Shown here in pieces: positions 19,917 through 29,489 of a stretch of 64,000 nt of DNA (the first letter of the stretch is position 1; each line of letters starts with the position of its first letter). Both the position numbers and the translations under genes were made by a program. Source of the DNA: Ochrobactrum sp. RH2CCR150 (lineage in GTDB: Bacteria; Pseudomonadota; Alphaproteobacteria; Rhizobiales; Rhizobiaceae); contig JACGXE010000001.1 of NCBI GenBank assembly GCA_014138095.1, positions 186,001 to 250,000 of the forward strand, given 5' to 3'. Below the pieces are notes generated by a model, which saw only the letters and a program-made list of their open reading frames with translations, had not been told where the DNA came from and did no database searches.

Positions 19917-20537
19917 ATGGCGCGCGACACCGATAAGTCCGGCAAGGATTATTTGCGGCCCGAAGATCGCATTCTCTGGGAAACGGTCGCCAAGACCGCA
20001 AAGCCCTTGACGCGACAGAAGCCGATCGCGGAAGAACTGCCTGATTTCAAGACCTTGATGGCGGACGAAGAAAAGCGGCCAACGCTGAAAGTACCGCAGG
20101 CTTCTGTCGATGGAGGAAGCAAGCCGAAAAAAGGCCTGTCGTCGCTTAGTGAAATGCAAATGCAGTCGCTGGACAGGCCGACCCATCGCAAGATCGCCAA
20201 AGGCAGGGTCGATATTGAGGCGCGGATCGATCTTCACGGCCTCACGCAGAATGAGGCACACGGTCTTCTCTATAGCTTTCTGGTCAGCGCCCATGCACGC
20301 GGTTTGCGGCATGTGATGGTGATCACCGGTAAGGGGCGTTCTTTCGGCAGCGATGGTATTTTGCGCCAGGCCGTGCCGCACTGGTTTTCCACACCGCTGT
20401 TCCGGCTTCTGGTCAGCGCTTTTGAAGATGCCGCGCGCCATCATGGCGGTCACGGCGCGCTTTATGTTCGTCTGCGCCGCCAGACCCAGCAGAACTTGCT
20501 CGGCGGGGGCTTGGGCGGAGGCAGGCCGCAGCGATGA
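19917..20537 (+). CDS. Smr-domain protein
   Basis: 206 aa from the ATG at 19917, with GGAGG seven bases upstream; a GTG at 19911 overlapping the mltA stop is an alternative. The N-terminal half is charged and low-complexity. The C-terminal Smr domain (~105-190) contains LHGLTQNEAH and VMVITGKG, both typical of the MutS2/Smr small nuclease family. Its substrate here is unknown; RNA or branched DNA is usual. Confidence 0.9.
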   Translation: MARDTDKSGKDYLRPEDRILWETVAKTAKPLTRQKPIAEELPDFKTLMADEEKRPTLKVPQASVDGGSKPKKGLSSLSEMQMQSLDRPTHRKIAKGRVDIEARIDLHGLTQNEAHGLLYSFLVSAHARGLRHVMVITGKGRSFGSDGILRQAVPHWFSTPLFRLLVSAFEDAARHHGGHGALYVRLRRQTQQNLLGGGLGGGRPQR

Positions 20538-20920
20538 CCCCGTTCGGAAAGCGATTGCGGGAACTGCGCGAAGAGCGCGGCGTGACGCAAAAAGATATGG
20601 CGGCGGCGCTGCGCGTTTCGCCCGCCTATCTGTCGGCGCTGGAACATGGCCGGCGCGGTCAGCCGACCTGGGATTTGCTCCAGCGCATCATCACTTTTTT
20701 CAATATCATCTGGGATGAGGCGGAAGAGCTGCAAAGCCTTGCTGCCGTTTCGCATCCGCGCGTGGTGATCGACACGTCAGGCCTGTCGCCGCAGGCAACG
20801 GAGCTTGCCAATCTTCTGGCGCGCAATATCCGCATCATCGACAAGGAAACCATCAAGCGTCTGAGCGATGATATCGAGACGGCGCGCAAGCGCCGCCGGG
20901 GCATCATCCCGAAGGGCTAG
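20534..20920 (+). CDS. XRE-family transcriptional regulator
   Basis: 128 aa. A lambda-repressor-type helix-turn-helix covers residues ~5-62 (KRLRELREERGVTQKDMAAA, then VSPAYLSALEHG). The C-terminal half is helical and ends in a basic KRRRG tail. Overlaps the Smr gene by 4 bp, so it belongs to the mltA-smr-xre unit. Its stop codon overlaps that of the DUF1402 gene on the other strand, and no terminator is seen between them. Confidence 0.9.
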   Translation: MTPFGKRLRELREERGVTQKDMAAALRVSPAYLSALEHGRRGQPTWDLLQRIITFFNIIWDEAEELQSLAAVSHPRVVIDTSGLSPQATELANLLARNIRIIDKETIKRLSDDIETARKRRRGIIPKG

Positions 20921-21927
20921 AACAAAGCCTTCAGCTCGTCCAGCTTGGTGTTGACCAACCAGCCATAGTAATTTTCCTGCGGCAGTTGCGGGTCGGAACG
21001 CCCTGCATTCTCATTTGCCAGTGCACGGGCGCGGGCATCGGCGCCGCCAGTGTTATAGAGTGTGGCGGTGAGGCCCGGATTTTTCGAAATGTCGAAACCG
21101 GCGATCTGGCGATAGGAATTTATCGACTGTTTCAGCGTGGCCGCGATGTAAGGCAGCGTCAGGTCCGGGTCCATGATGGTCTTGTAGACGGCGCTGCCGT
21201 CTTCCGCGTCAAGCTTCGGCAGACCGGAAACGCGGTTTACCATGTCGGACATCTGCAAGGCGGTCAGCGGGTTGATCTGGCCAAGGCCAAATGTCTGCCC
21301 GGCATAGAAGGGCTGGAAGAAGACCGCGCTGAAACGGTTGTTCGGATAGGAATTGCCGCCAACCGACTTGCCCCGAAACGTCTTGTTCCAGACCGTTTCA
21401 CGGCATGACCACAGCGAATAGCTGTCCTTGAACTTCAGGCAGTCGGCGAATTCGGGACGCTTGATAAACTGCCCGATGCTTTCACCATTATAGCCGAAGC
21501 TCACACCCTGATTCACATAGGACATGGCTTTCACGTAATAGGTCTGGAGCCGGTCATAGACGTCGACATTATAGGTGTGCTCACCAACAATCGCACCAAC
21601 AATATGAATGGGATCAATGCCATAGGCGGCGGCGGTCGAACGAATCTTCGAACGCAGCGAGGCGTCCTTCTTCAGAAGATTATAGATCTTCTGGTATTTC
21701 TTCTCATAGGTGGTGCTCAGTTCCCGGGTGCGCTTCGCGGATGCGCCGGGAATAGGCGGCTGTTCCGCATTGCGGTTGCCGGGCGGCACGACCGTGACGG
21801 CATAGGCGCTTTGGCTTGCGAGCATGAAGGCCAGGGTGACGCCAGCAACAGTGGAAACCGGCTTTGCATTGGAAATGGCGCGGAAACAAAAGCCAGCAAT
21901 GCGGTTCAGTGTACTGTTGCTTATCAT
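20917..21927 (-). CDS. Secreted DUF1402-family protein
   Basis: 336 aa from MISNSTLNRIAG; the open frame extends to 21999, but the preceding 24 residues are not signal-like. The N-terminus is basic, then a hydrophobic stretch (VAGVTLAFMLASQSAYA, ~26-42) ending in an AYA-type cleavage site, so it is exported. The mature part has a lysozyme-fold flavour (TFGLGQINPLTALQMS, LYNTGG) like soluble lytic transglycosylases. DUF1402 is found mainly in Rhizobiales; its function is not established. Confidence 0.82.
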   Translation of the reverse strand: MISNSTLNRIAGFCFRAISNAKPVSTVAGVTLAFMLASQSAYAVTVVPPGNRNAEQPPIPGASAKRTRELSTTYEKKYQKIYNLLKKDASLRSKIRSTAAAYGIDPIHIVGAIVGEHTYNVDVYDRLQTYYVKAMSYVNQGVSFGYNGESIGQFIKRPEFADCLKFKDSYSLWSCRETVWNKTFRGKSVGGNSYPNNRFSAVFFQPFYAGQTFGLGQINPLTALQMSDMVNRVSGLPKLDAEDGSAVYKTIMDPDLTLPYIAATLKQSINSYRQIAGFDISKNPGLTATLYNTGGADARARALANENAGRSDPQLPQENYYGWLVNTKLDELKALF

Positions 21928-22437
21928 TGTTCGGAAGCGGCCCTGATATGGTAAATGGATCGTGAAATTGCGGGGAAAATAGAAAACCCCCTCGCGCAAG
22001 TCGAGGGGTTTCTTTGTCGAAGCATGAAAGCAACGGGGGCCGTGGCTTTCCGGTCACTTGTTGCGAAAGGCTTTTTGCCACAAAGCAGGATGTGTCGTCC
22101 TGTTTTTGTAGTCAATGGCGGCAAAGATGTCCTTTCTGGCGGTGAAAAAGCGCATTTCAACCAAATAAGAATTGGGAATAAAATCATAGAAATAGTGGTA
22201 TTCCTAGTTGTTCATATAAAAATGCAATTTTGGTATTAATAAAGAAATATAGGATGATTGTAATTCAATTATTTAATCAGTAAAAAGATAATAATTATTG
22301 CAGGCAGTTTCAGAATACGCAAATTAGAATTGTTATAAAAGATCATTATTGACGTCTTATTGTTGCCATTTAAAGAAGACTATCAATGTCAACTTTATGT
22401 GGAAATAATGATGGTCATCTATTCATCGCGGCGCGTT
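21928..22437. other. AT-rich gap between DUF1402 and TonB receptor genes
   Basis: 510 bases with no convincing gene. Bases 21984-22011 hold a hairpin (CCCCTCG/CGAGGGG core) with a T-rich tail on the minus strand, in the DUF1402 leader, which could be an attenuator. From ~22140 to 22370 the sequence is very AT-rich compared with its surroundings. The palindrome AATAATTATT (22290-22299), inside GATAATAATTATTGC, could be part of an iron-responsive operator, but it does not match a Fur, Irr or RirA consensus well enough to name. Confidence 0.5.
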
Positions 22438-24513
22438 ATGCGGAAGCATCGGGAAGAGAAAAGCTGGATATCGGTTTCAAGATCACTTCTTGCAAGTACT
22501 TGCTTTTCAACTGCGCTTATTGTTAGCGGTGCATCTTCGATGGCACAAACCGCATCTGATCAAGAACAAGAGGCAGCAGCCGATACGATTGTTCTTGACC
22601 AGATCGTCCTGACGGCGTCGTCGATTGCTACGACTTTGAAAGAAGCGCCGGCGAGCATCTCTGTAGTCGATCAGGATCAGCTTCAGCAGCGCGGTGCACC
22701 GGACATTACCGAAGCTCTGCGTACCGTGCCGGGGGTCAATGTTGGATTCGACAGCAGCGGTACACGCGGCATCAGCATTCGCGGTTTGGGTAGTGCTTAT
22801 ACCCTCCTTATGGTGGACGGAAAGCGGATCAATGCGGGTCTGACCACGCTGCGCGACTATAATGGCGACCTCAGCTGGATTCCTGTCGACGCCATCGAGC
22901 GTATCGAAGTGGTGCGCGGCCCGATGTCCACGCTTTACGGTTCCGATGCGCTTGGCGGTGTGGTCAACATTATCACCAAGAAGTCGAGTGATAAGTGGTC
23001 CGGCTCGCTGACGACCGAGTGGATCCAGCCTGAAAGCGATGCGACTGGCGTTTCCAAGAAGGTCAGCGCCTATGTCAGCGGCCCGATTGTGCCGGATGAA
23101 CTGACCATGACTATGTATGGCAACATAGGCAGCAAGGACCCCGGCAATTCGGCAAAGCTCGGCGATATCACCGTGCCGACCGGCATCGATGATTACGATA
23201 TCAATGCAAAACTCTCCTGGACGCCGGTCAAGGGTCAGCTTTTCGAGCTTGAAGGCGGCACCGGACGCGAAAAATACCACCCTTATCTGGCGGATGGCGA
23301 AATCGATACCAGCAACACCCAGATTACCAGAACAACTGGTTCGCTCCGCCATGTCGGTGAATGGGAGTTCGGCACATCCACGATCACCGGCATGATCGAA
23401 CATGCGGAGAATTTTCACACATCCGCAGACGCCAATGGTTTGCCCGATGACGGTACGTCGATCACCGTCGACACCTATACGCTCGACGGCAAGGTTTCCA
23501 TGCCGCTGGATTTCTGGTTCGAGCAGAACCTGACGGTGGGTAGCGAGTTCCGTTATGAGGACATGAACGATCCGGAAAATCTCGGTATCGCCAATTCCGT
23601 CACCGGAACGACCGGCTCCACCCAAACGAGCATGTGGTCGGCCGCCGTCTTCATGGAAGACCAGATCAGGCTCCGGGATGATCTGAAGCTGACTGCCGGG
23701 CTGCGTATCGACCAGCATGAGGAATTCGGCACCCATGCCAGCCCGCGCCTCTACCTGAATTATGATTTGAATGACAATCTATCGTTCAAGGCGGGCTGGG
23801 CGCAGGCCTTCAAGGCGCCAAATCTACGCCAGTTGAACCCGAACTGGGTCCAGACCTCGCGCGGTAACGGTTGCGGCGCGGTGGGCGGCCCCTGCGAAAT
23901 GGTTGGCAATCCGGATTTGCAGCCGGAAACCAGCAACAGTTTCGAAATCGGCGCCGCCTATACGCAGGATATCTGGGAAGCGGGACTGTCCTATTTCTAT
24001 AACGACATCAAGGACAAGATCACCTCAGCGCGTGAGGCCTCGCTGATTCTGGACAATGGTACGAAATATGTTCAGCAGATCAATGTCGACCGCGCGCGCA
24101 CGCAAGGTTTTGAAGGCAATCTCAAGGTTCAGCTGCATCCTGATGTGACCTGGAGCAACTCCTTCACCTACCTGATCGAATCCGTCAATCTGGAGACCGG
24201 CGAACCGCTTGCCGCCGATCCGGAATATTCCATCCATACGGAACTTGCCTGGCGCGTACGCGAGAATTTCAGCGTCATCGGTTCAATGGATTTCTACGGC
24301 AAGCAGGTGGACTACGTCATGGACGCAACCTCCGTAACCGCTCAGAACGTATCAGCCTACAATATGGTCAATGCGTCGTTCAAATATGATCCGAGCGAGA
24401 ATTTCACGCTGCGTGCTGGCGTGAACAATATCTTTGACGAGCAGCCCGAAGCCGAGTCCAGCTATTCTGAAAACGGCAGAAGCTATTTCGTTTCGCTGAC
24501 CTCGAAATTCTGA
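22438..24513 (+). CDS. TonB-dependent outer-membrane receptor, CirA/catecholate siderophore type
   Basis: 691 aa from the ATG at 22438; in-frame ATGs at 22408 and 22411 are possible starts. A basic N-terminus and hydrophobic stretch ending SGASSMAQ form the signal peptide. A TonB-box-like DQIVLTAS precedes the plug (~65-180), whose motifs ISIRGLG and RGPMSTLYGSDALGGVVNII strongly resemble CirA. A ~500-residue beta-barrel ends in FVSLTSKF with the terminal Phe expected for outer-membrane insertion. Substrate is probably a ferric catecholate, by inference. Likely co-transcribed with the binding protein 66 bp downstream. Confidence 0.9.
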   Translation: MRKHREEKSWISVSRSLLASTCFSTALIVSGASSMAQTASDQEQEAAADTIVLDQIVLTASSIATTLKEAPASISVVDQDQLQQRGAPDITEALRTVPGVNVGFDSSGTRGISIRGLGSAYTLLMVDGKRINAGLTTLRDYNGDLSWIPVDAIERIEVVRGPMSTLYGSDALGGVVNIITKKSSDKWSGSLTTEWIQPESDATGVSKKVSAYVSGPIVPDELTMTMYGNIGSKDPGNSAKLGDITVPTGIDDYDINAKLSWTPVKGQLFELEGGTGREKYHPYLADGEIDTSNTQITRTTGSLRHVGEWEFGTSTITGMIEHAENFHTSADANGLPDDGTSITVDTYTLDGKVSMPLDFWFEQNLTVGSEFRYEDMNDPENLGIANSVTGTTGSTQTSMWSAAVFMEDQIRLRDDLKLTAGLRIDQHEEFGTHASPRLYLNYDLNDNLSFKAGWAQAFKAPNLRQLNPNWVQTSRGNGCGAVGGPCEMVGNPDLQPETSNSFEIGAAYTQDIWEAGLSYFYNDIKDKITSAREASLILDNGTKYVQQINVDRARTQGFEGNLKVQLHPDVTWSNSFTYLIESVNLETGEPLAADPEYSIHTELAWRVRENFSVIGSMDFYGKQVDYVMDATSVTAQNVSAYNMVNASFKYDPSENFTLRAGVNNIFDEQPEAESSYSENGRSYFVSLTSKF

Positions 24514-24579
24514 CCAGAACCAACGCACATTCCGCAAACTGTGAAAGGTTTCGGAATGTGCCGGAGGAATTGAAACCTC

Positions 24580-25575
24580 ATGTATCAAAAGAAATTCATC
24601 CGAAATCTGTTCGTACTGCCGTTGTTGAGTCTTGCGATGGTGCCGACTTATGTCGCCGCACAGGAGACCGTCATTCATCACGCGCACGGAGAAACCAAAT
24701 TTTCGACCACGCCGCAGAAAGTTGCCGTCTTCGATCTCGCGGCATTGGATATTCTGCATTCGCTTGGCGTGAAGGCGGTAGCCGGTGTTCCGAAAACCAA
24801 GGATAAGCCCGCAAATTTTCCTGCTTACCTTGGTGAGTATGCTGGATCGTCTTACGCCGCGGTTGGCACCCTGTTTGAACCTGACGAGGTTGAGCTGCAA
24901 GCATTGAAGCCGGACCTGATTATCGTCGGGGGACGTTCCCGTACAAAGTTCGATGCTGTTGCCACAATCGCGCCGTCCATCGATATCACCGAGAGCGGAA
25001 ACGATATTGCGCAGATCGCCATCGACAATACGGAAAAGCTGGCAAAGGTCTTTGGTGCGGAAGATACGGCGACAAAGCGCATTGAAACGCTGAAAACTGC
25101 CCTCACAGATTTGAGGGCACAGGGCAAAGCTGCGGGCACCGGGCTGGTGCTGTTTTCGGCAGGTCGAAATGTTTCGGCGCAACCGCCCGGCTCGCGCTTT
25201 GGCGTGGTTTATGATTTTATCGGGATCAAATCCGTAATGCCGCAATCCGATGCGTCGGAAGGCGGTCCGCGTCCAAAACCCGGCTCACCTGAAGCTGAGG
25301 CGCGCCGTGTAGCACAGGAAAAGCTGCTGCAAGATGCGCTCGCTGCCGACCCAGACTGGTTGTTTATTCTCGACCGTAGTGCTGCGGTTGGTAGCGAGCC
25401 GAGTACTCTCGCGGAGCGTTTGGGGGCAATGCCGGAGGTGACGAAGACCCGCGCCTGGCAACAGAAGCATGTCGTCTTTCTCAACCCCAAGCTCTGGTAT
25501 CAGGTGGGAGCTGGCATCGAAGCGCTCACCACCAATGCGAATGAGTTGAGTGCAGCCTTGCGGTCGGCAAAGTAA
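24580..25575 (+). CDS. Periplasmic iron-siderophore-binding protein (FatB/CeuE type)
   Basis: 331 aa. A basic n-region and hydrophobic core (RNLFVLPLLSLAMVPTYVAA, ~8-27) form a signal peptide ending VAAQ. There is no lipobox Cys, so it is a soluble periplasmic protein. The two-lobed class III binding fold is indicated by VAVFDLAALDILHSLGV (~49-65), LQALKPDLIIVGGRS and the C-terminal AWQQKHVVFLNPKLWYQ. AGGAATTGAAACCTC before the ATG is a weak to moderate ribosome-binding site. No permease or ATPase gene is adjacent. Confidence 0.88.
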   Translation: MYQKKFIRNLFVLPLLSLAMVPTYVAAQETVIHHAHGETKFSTTPQKVAVFDLAALDILHSLGVKAVAGVPKTKDKPANFPAYLGEYAGSSYAAVGTLFEPDEVELQALKPDLIIVGGRSRTKFDAVATIAPSIDITESGNDIAQIAIDNTEKLAKVFGAEDTATKRIETLKTALTDLRAQGKAAGTGLVLFSAGRNVSAQPPGSRFGVVYDFIGIKSVMPQSDASEGGPRPKPGSPEAEARRVAQEKLLQDALAADPDWLFILDRSAAVGSEPSTLAERLGAMPEVTKTRAWQQKHVVFLNPKLWYQVGAGIEALTTNANELSAALRSAK

Positions 25576-25597
25576 GCTTGCCTTGCATTCCGAATGA

Positions 25598-25629
25598 AAA
25601 AAGGCAGAGGTTTCACCCTCTGCCTTTTT
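25598..25629. terminator. Bidirectional terminator, siderophore-binding gene/hslU
   Basis: A 13-bp perfect stem (AAAAAGGCAGAGG and complement) with loop TTTCAC at 25611-25616 and T-tracts on both strands. Confidence 0.9.
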
Positions 25630-25649
25630 CATAAAGCCTCTCGGCGCGG

Positions 25650-26954
25650 TTACAGAATGAAGCGCGACAGGTCGGTGTTCTTGGACAGAGCGCCCACCTT
25701 TTCCTTCACATAGTTCGCGTCGACGGTGAAGGTCGCACCGGTTTTATCCGGGGCAGTGAACGAAATCTCGTCCAGAACCTTTTCCATCACCGTCTGCAAG
25801 CGGCGAGCGCCGATGTTTTCGACGGTCGCATTCAGATCGACTGCAATATCAGCAAGAGCATCGATGGCGTCATCGGTGAAGGACAGCGTCACCTCTTCCG
25901 TCTGCATCAGCGAAATATACTGCTTGATCAGGCTTGCCTCCGTTTCCGTGAGGATACGGCGGAAGTCTTCGCGTGTCAGAGCGGAAAGCTCGACGCGGAT
26001 CGGCAGACGGCCTTGCAATTCCGGCAGAAGATCGGACGGCTTCGACACATGGAACGCGCCGGAGGTGATGAAAAGGATATGATCCGTCTTCACCGGTCCG
26101 TACTTGGTCGCAACCGTGGTGCCTTCGACGAGTGGCAGCAGATCGCGCTGCACGCCTTCGCGTGAAACGCCGGCCCCACCGCCGCCTTCGCGGGAGGCGA
26201 TCTTGTCGATCTCGTCGATGAACACGATACCTTCGTCTTCGGTAACACGCAGCGCTTCCTGCACGATCTGGTCCTGATCAAGCAGCTTGTCGGATTCATC
26301 GTTGACGAGGATTGCATAGGAATCCTTCACCGTGGTCTTGCGCGTCTTGGTGCGCCCGCCCATGGCCTTGCCCAGCATGTCCGACAGGTTGAGCACGCCG
26401 ATATTAGCGCCCGGCATGCCGGGGATCTCGAAATTCGAGTTTGATCCGGTATCGGCGACCTCGACCTCGATTTCCTTGTCGTCCAGCTCGCCGTTGCGTA
26501 GCTTCTTGCGGAAACTGTCACGGGTGGCAGGGCTTGCCGTCTTGCCGACCAAAGCTTCGAGAACGCGTTCCTCGGCATTGAGATGCGCCTTGGCCTTCAC
26601 GTCGTCGCGGCGCTTTTCACGCACAAGCGCGATGGCGACTTCAACGAGGTCACGGATAATCTGTTCCACGTCGCGGCCCACATAGCCCACTTCGGTGAAC
26701 TTGGTGGCTTCAACCTTGACGAAAGGCGCGCCCGCAAGCTTGGCGAGGCGGCGCGAGATTTCCGTCTTGCCGACGCCGGTCGGTCCGATCATCAGGATGT
26801 TCTTCGGCATGACCTCTTCGCGCATCTGCCCTTCGAGCTGCTGGCGACGCCAGCGATTGCGCAAGGCGATGGCTACGGCGCGCTTGGCGTCGTTTTGGCC
26901 GATAATGAACCGGTCAAGTTCCGAAACGATTTCACGGGGAGAGAAGTTACTCAT
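25650..26954 (-). CDS. hslU: ATP-dependent protease ATPase subunit HslU
   Basis: 434 aa from [17 protein letters not shown]+ unfoldase feeding the HslV peptidase. Walker [10 protein letters not shown] lies at residues 57-65, the inserted I domain follows, then Walker B with [10 protein letters not shown] and the C-terminal tail (SRFIL) that docks into HslV. A GTG four codons upstream is a less likely start. One base separates the ATG from the stop codon of the upstream DUF2585 gene, indicating coupling. Confidence 0.97.
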   Translation of the reverse strand: MSNFSPREIVSELDRFIIGQNDAKRAVAIALRNRWRRQQLEGQMREEVMPKNILMIGPTGVGKTEISRRLAKLAGAPFVKVEATKFTEVGYVGRDVEQIIRDLVEVAIALVREKRRDDVKAKAHLNAEERVLEALVGKTASPATRDSFRKKLRNGELDDKEIEVEVADTGSNSNFEIPGMPGANIGVLNLSDMLGKAMGGRTKTRKTTVKDSYAILVNDESDKLLDQDQIVQEALRVTEDEGIVFIDEIDKIASREGGGGAGVSREGVQRDLLPLVEGTTVATKYGPVKTDHILFITSGAFHVSKPSDLLPELQGRLPIRVELSALTREDFRRILTETEASLIKQYISLMQTEEVTLSFTDDAIDALADIAVDLNATVENIGARRLQTVMEKVLDEISFTAPDKTGATFTVDANYVKEKVGALSKNTDLSRFIL

Positions 26955-26955
26955 T

Positions 26956-27546
26956 TTACAACCCACTTTGCCACTGCTTGATGAACTCGAACGGATGCAG
27001 CAGCATGATCACGTTGAGCGTAAGATTGTCGCGAATGACGATCAGCGCCAGAATTTCAAAGAAGAGCGCGATGGCGACGGTGATTTTTGTTGGCAGCTTT
27101 GCGGCGATCAGGAACCCGAGCGCGGCGGCGAGCGTATCGGAAACCGAATTCACGATGCTATCGCCGAAATAGTCCACCGAGGACGTATTGGCGCGATAGC
27201 GCTCGATAATGAAATTCGAGTTTTCGACCAGCTCCCAGACCGCTTCAATGCCGACCGCAGCCGCAAGTCTCAAGCCGAGCGGGGCTTTGGGCGCGATGAC
27301 CGTGAACAGCCAGTAGAACAGAAAGCCATGGATGATATGCGACAGCGTGTACCAGTCGGCTATATGCTGCGAGTTCTCCGATTTCAGAGACCCCGACCAT
27401 AGTTTTATGGTGCCGCAGTCGCACATGGCGATCCGCCCGTCGAGGTGCAGCCAGATGGCCTGCACCGCGATGATGGCAATCACGATCAGGACGCCCAGGC
27501 CCCAGCGTTGTGCACTCGGTTTGGTGACCTGCGCGAGCGAGCTCAT
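26956..27546 (-). CDS. DUF2585 (UPF0314) membrane protein
   Basis: 196 aa from [13 protein letters not shown], with its ATG overlapping the hslV stop by four bases. Several hydrophobic segments are visible: ~15-31 ([17 protein letters not shown]), ~77-90, ~147-180. The conserved [15 protein letters not shown] is in the loop after the second. DUF2585 proteins of alphaproteobacteria are uncharacterised. Its insertion between hslV and hslU, coupled at both ends, suggests it is co-expressed with the protease. Confidence 0.88.
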   Translation of the reverse strand: MSSLAQVTKPSAQRWGLGVLIVIAIIAVQAIWLHLDGRIAMCDCGTIKLWSGSLKSENSQHIADWYTLSHIIHGFLFYWLFTVIAPKAPLGLRLAAAVGIEAVWELVENSNFIIERYRANTSSVDYFGDSIVNSVSDTLAAALGFLIAAKLPTKITVAIALFFEILALIVIRDNLTLNVIMLLHPFEFIKQWQSGL

Positions 27547-28097
27547 TCTGCGTCCAGGCTTTCCACGAGGATATTGTGGTTGGTGTAGATGCATATATCG
27601 GCTGCGATCTCCATCGCCTTGCGGGCGATCTCTTCTGCCGATTTGTCGGTATCGATCAGCGCACGGGCCGCAGCCAGCGCATAATTGCCGCCCGAACCGA
27701 TGGCCATAACGCCATGATCCGGTTCAAGCACGTCGCCGGTGCCGGTAAGCGCCAGCGTCACCTTGCTGTCGGCGACAAGCATCATGGCTTCGAGCTTGCG
27801 CAGATAACGGTCGGTGCGCCAGTCCTTGGCGAGTTCGACCGAAGCGCGCATGAGCTGGTCGGGATATTGTTCCAGCTTGGCTTCGAGCCGTTCCAGAAGG
27901 GTGAAGGCGTCGGCGGTCGCGCCGGCGAAACCGGCAATCACATTGCCCTTGCCGATGCGGCGAACCTTGCGCGCATTGCCCTTCATGACGGTATTGCCGA
28001 GCGAGACCTGGCCGTCGCCTGCGATAACGACCTTGCCGTTCTTGCGGACGGTCACGATGGTCGTGCCGTAAATCGTTGTGGGATTGTGTTCGATCAT
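27543..28097 (-). CDS. hslV: ATP-dependent protease peptidase subunit HslV
   Basis: 184 aa. Proteasome-beta-like Thr peptidase of the HslUV complex. The sequence begins with 11 residues before the [20 protein letters not shown] segment, so the catalytic Thr is residue 12 and a short N-terminal extension must be removed, as known in alphaproteobacteria; E. coli HslV has only the Met. [14 protein letters not shown] and the metal-site region lie in the C-terminal half. AAAGGAGCATCC precedes the ATG. Confidence 0.97.
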   Translation of the reverse strand: MIEHNPTTIYGTTIVTVRKNGKVVIAGDGQVSLGNTVMKGNARKVRRIGKGNVIAGFAGATADAFTLLERLEAKLEQYPDQLMRASVELAKDWRTDRYLRKLEAMMLVADSKVTLALTGTGDVLEPDHGVMAIGSGGNYALAAARALIDTDKSAEEIARKAMEIAADICIYTNHNILVESLDAE

Positions 28098-28229
28098 GGA
28101 TGCTCCTTTGGCGGCTCATGCAATCCCGGACGGCGATCCCACAAGCCCCTTCATCTGAGGGTGAACCGCTTCAGCCGGTCATCTTGCCGGATGAATCGCG
28201 TTTCAATGTGGATATTTAAGAACAGCCCC

Positions 28230-28256
28230 CTGAATTGCAAATACTGAATTGCAAAT
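28230..28256. repeat. Tandem 13-bp direct repeat in the hslV/hisB divergent gap
   Basis: CTGAATTGCAAAT occurs at 28230-28242 and again at 28244-28256 (period 14), between the divergent hslV and hisB. The rest of the 250-bp gap (28098-28347) holds no gene. It may be an operator or a simple duplication. Confidence 0.6.
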
Positions 28257-28347
28257 GCCGATTTGCTGCTTGCCGGAATGCCAAAAGCAATTGGCAAAGC
28301 GGGCAAGCTGTTCTAGAACGCCTCCAGTACCCCAATGAGGATCGCTT

Positions 28348-28956
28348 ATGACTGCTGAAAGCACCCGCAAGGCAAGTATCGAACGCTCCACGAAAGAGAC
28401 GAGCATTGCCGTTTCTGTCGATCTGGATGGCGTCGGCAAGTTCGACATCACAACCGGTGTCGGCTTCTTCGATCATATGCTCGAGCAGCTTTCGCGACAT
28501 TCGCTCATCGATATGCGCGTCATGGCCAAGGGCGACCTGCATATCGACGATCACCACACGGTTGAAGATACCGGCATTGCGCTCGGTCAGGCTGTCGCCA
28601 AAGCCTTGGGCGAGCGTCGCGGCATCGTGCGCTATGCCTCGCTTGATCTCGCCATGGACGATACGCTGACTGGTGCCGCGGTTGACGTGTCCGGCCGTGC
28701 TTTTCTGGTGTGGAACGTGAATTTCACGACGGCTAAGATCGGCACTTTCGATACCGAGCTTGTGCGTGAATTCTTCCAGGCCTTTGCGATGAATGCAGGC
28801 ATTACGCTGCATATCAACAATCATTATGGCGCCAATAATCACCATATCGCCGAGTCGATCTTCAAGGCGGTGGCTCGGGTTCTGCGCACGGCGCTGGAAA
28901 CCGATCCGCGCCAGAAGGATGCAATCCCCTCCACCAAGGGGTCGCTGAAGGGATAA
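28348..28956 (+). CDS. hisB: Imidazoleglycerol-phosphate dehydratase
   Basis: 202 aa, the monofunctional IGPD form without a phosphatase domain. It dehydrates imidazole glycerol phosphate in histidine synthesis. Metal-binding motifs DDHHTVED (~68-75) and NNHHIAES are present, along with the [11 protein letters not shown] segment at ~36-46. ATGAGGATCGCTT before the start is a usable ribosome-binding region. First gene of hisB-DUF2628-hisH-hisA-hisF-hisE. Confidence 0.96.
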   Translation: MTAESTRKASIERSTKETSIAVSVDLDGVGKFDITTGVGFFDHMLEQLSRHSLIDMRVMAKGDLHIDDHHTVEDTGIALGQAVAKALGERRGIVRYASLDLAMDDTLTGAAVDVSGRAFLVWNVNFTTAKIGTFDTELVREFFQAFAMNAGITLHINNHYGANNHHIAESIFKAVARVLRTALETDPRQKDAIPSTKGSLKG

Positions 28957-28959
28957 TTC

Positions 28960-29487
28960 ATGGCCCAGTTCGTCGTTCTGGAACCAACCGAAGCGTCTTC
29001 CAAAAAGAAGCGCAGCGGGTCGAGCGTTGAACATTCCGTGTTCGTGCGCGACGGATTCCATGTCATGGCGCTGGTTCTGCCCTTTGTCTGGCTAGCGACG
29101 CAGCGCCTCTGGTTCGAGGCCTTCGCCGTTCTGGGTGTCACGTTTCTGCTCGGCTTTGCCGGGAGTTACTTCGGCATTGCCGATGCGGTTCCCCTGCTGA
29201 CACTAATCGTCTCGCTGTTCGTGGCCTTTGAAGGCCCGAACTGGAAAATCGCGAAACTGAAGCGTCAGGGTTATATCGAACAGGCGGCAATCGACGCCAG
29301 CGATCTCGACGAGGCGGAAATCCGTTATTTCTTCGGACACTCGACGTCTGAAGCCACTATCTCGGAAAAGCCTGTCCCTGCATTGGACCCGGTCACGGCC
29401 AATCGATGGGACAAGGCCTCACCGCGTCCCACTTATTCCTCTACTGGCTCCACGATCGGATTCGTGGGTCATCGCGGAGAAAGCTGA
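28960..29487 (+). CDS. DUF2628 membrane protein in the his cluster
   Basis: 175 aa, starting three bases after the hisB stop. Residues ~25-40 carry [20 protein letters not shown], followed by two or three hydrophobic segments (~38-58, ~60-75, ~80-95). The C-terminal 75 residues are polar. DUF2628 is uncharacterised. Its position between hisB and hisH is typical in rhizobia, but a role in histidine synthesis is not shown. Confidence 0.85.
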   Translation: MAQFVVLEPTEASSKKKRSGSSVEHSVFVRDGFHVMALVLPFVWLATQRLWFEAFAVLGVTFLLGFAGSYFGIADAVPLLTLIVSLFVAFEGPNWKIAKLKRQGYIEQAAIDASDLDEAEIRYFFGHSTSEATISEKPVPALDPVTANRWDKASPRPTYSSTGSTIGFVGHRGES

Positions 29488-29489
29488 AA

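Noticed and set aside
18727..20001. 424-codon frame antisense to mltA
   Set aside because: Overlaps mltA and the intergenic repeat; no motif support.
22285..22300. Fur box in the TonB receptor leader
   Set aside because: GATAATAATTATTGC is AT-rich and partly palindromic but does not fit Fur, Irr or RirA consensus well enough to name.
22507..23736. 409-codon frame antisense to the TonB receptor
   Set aside because: Low-complexity arginine- and histidine-rich shadow of a clear gene.
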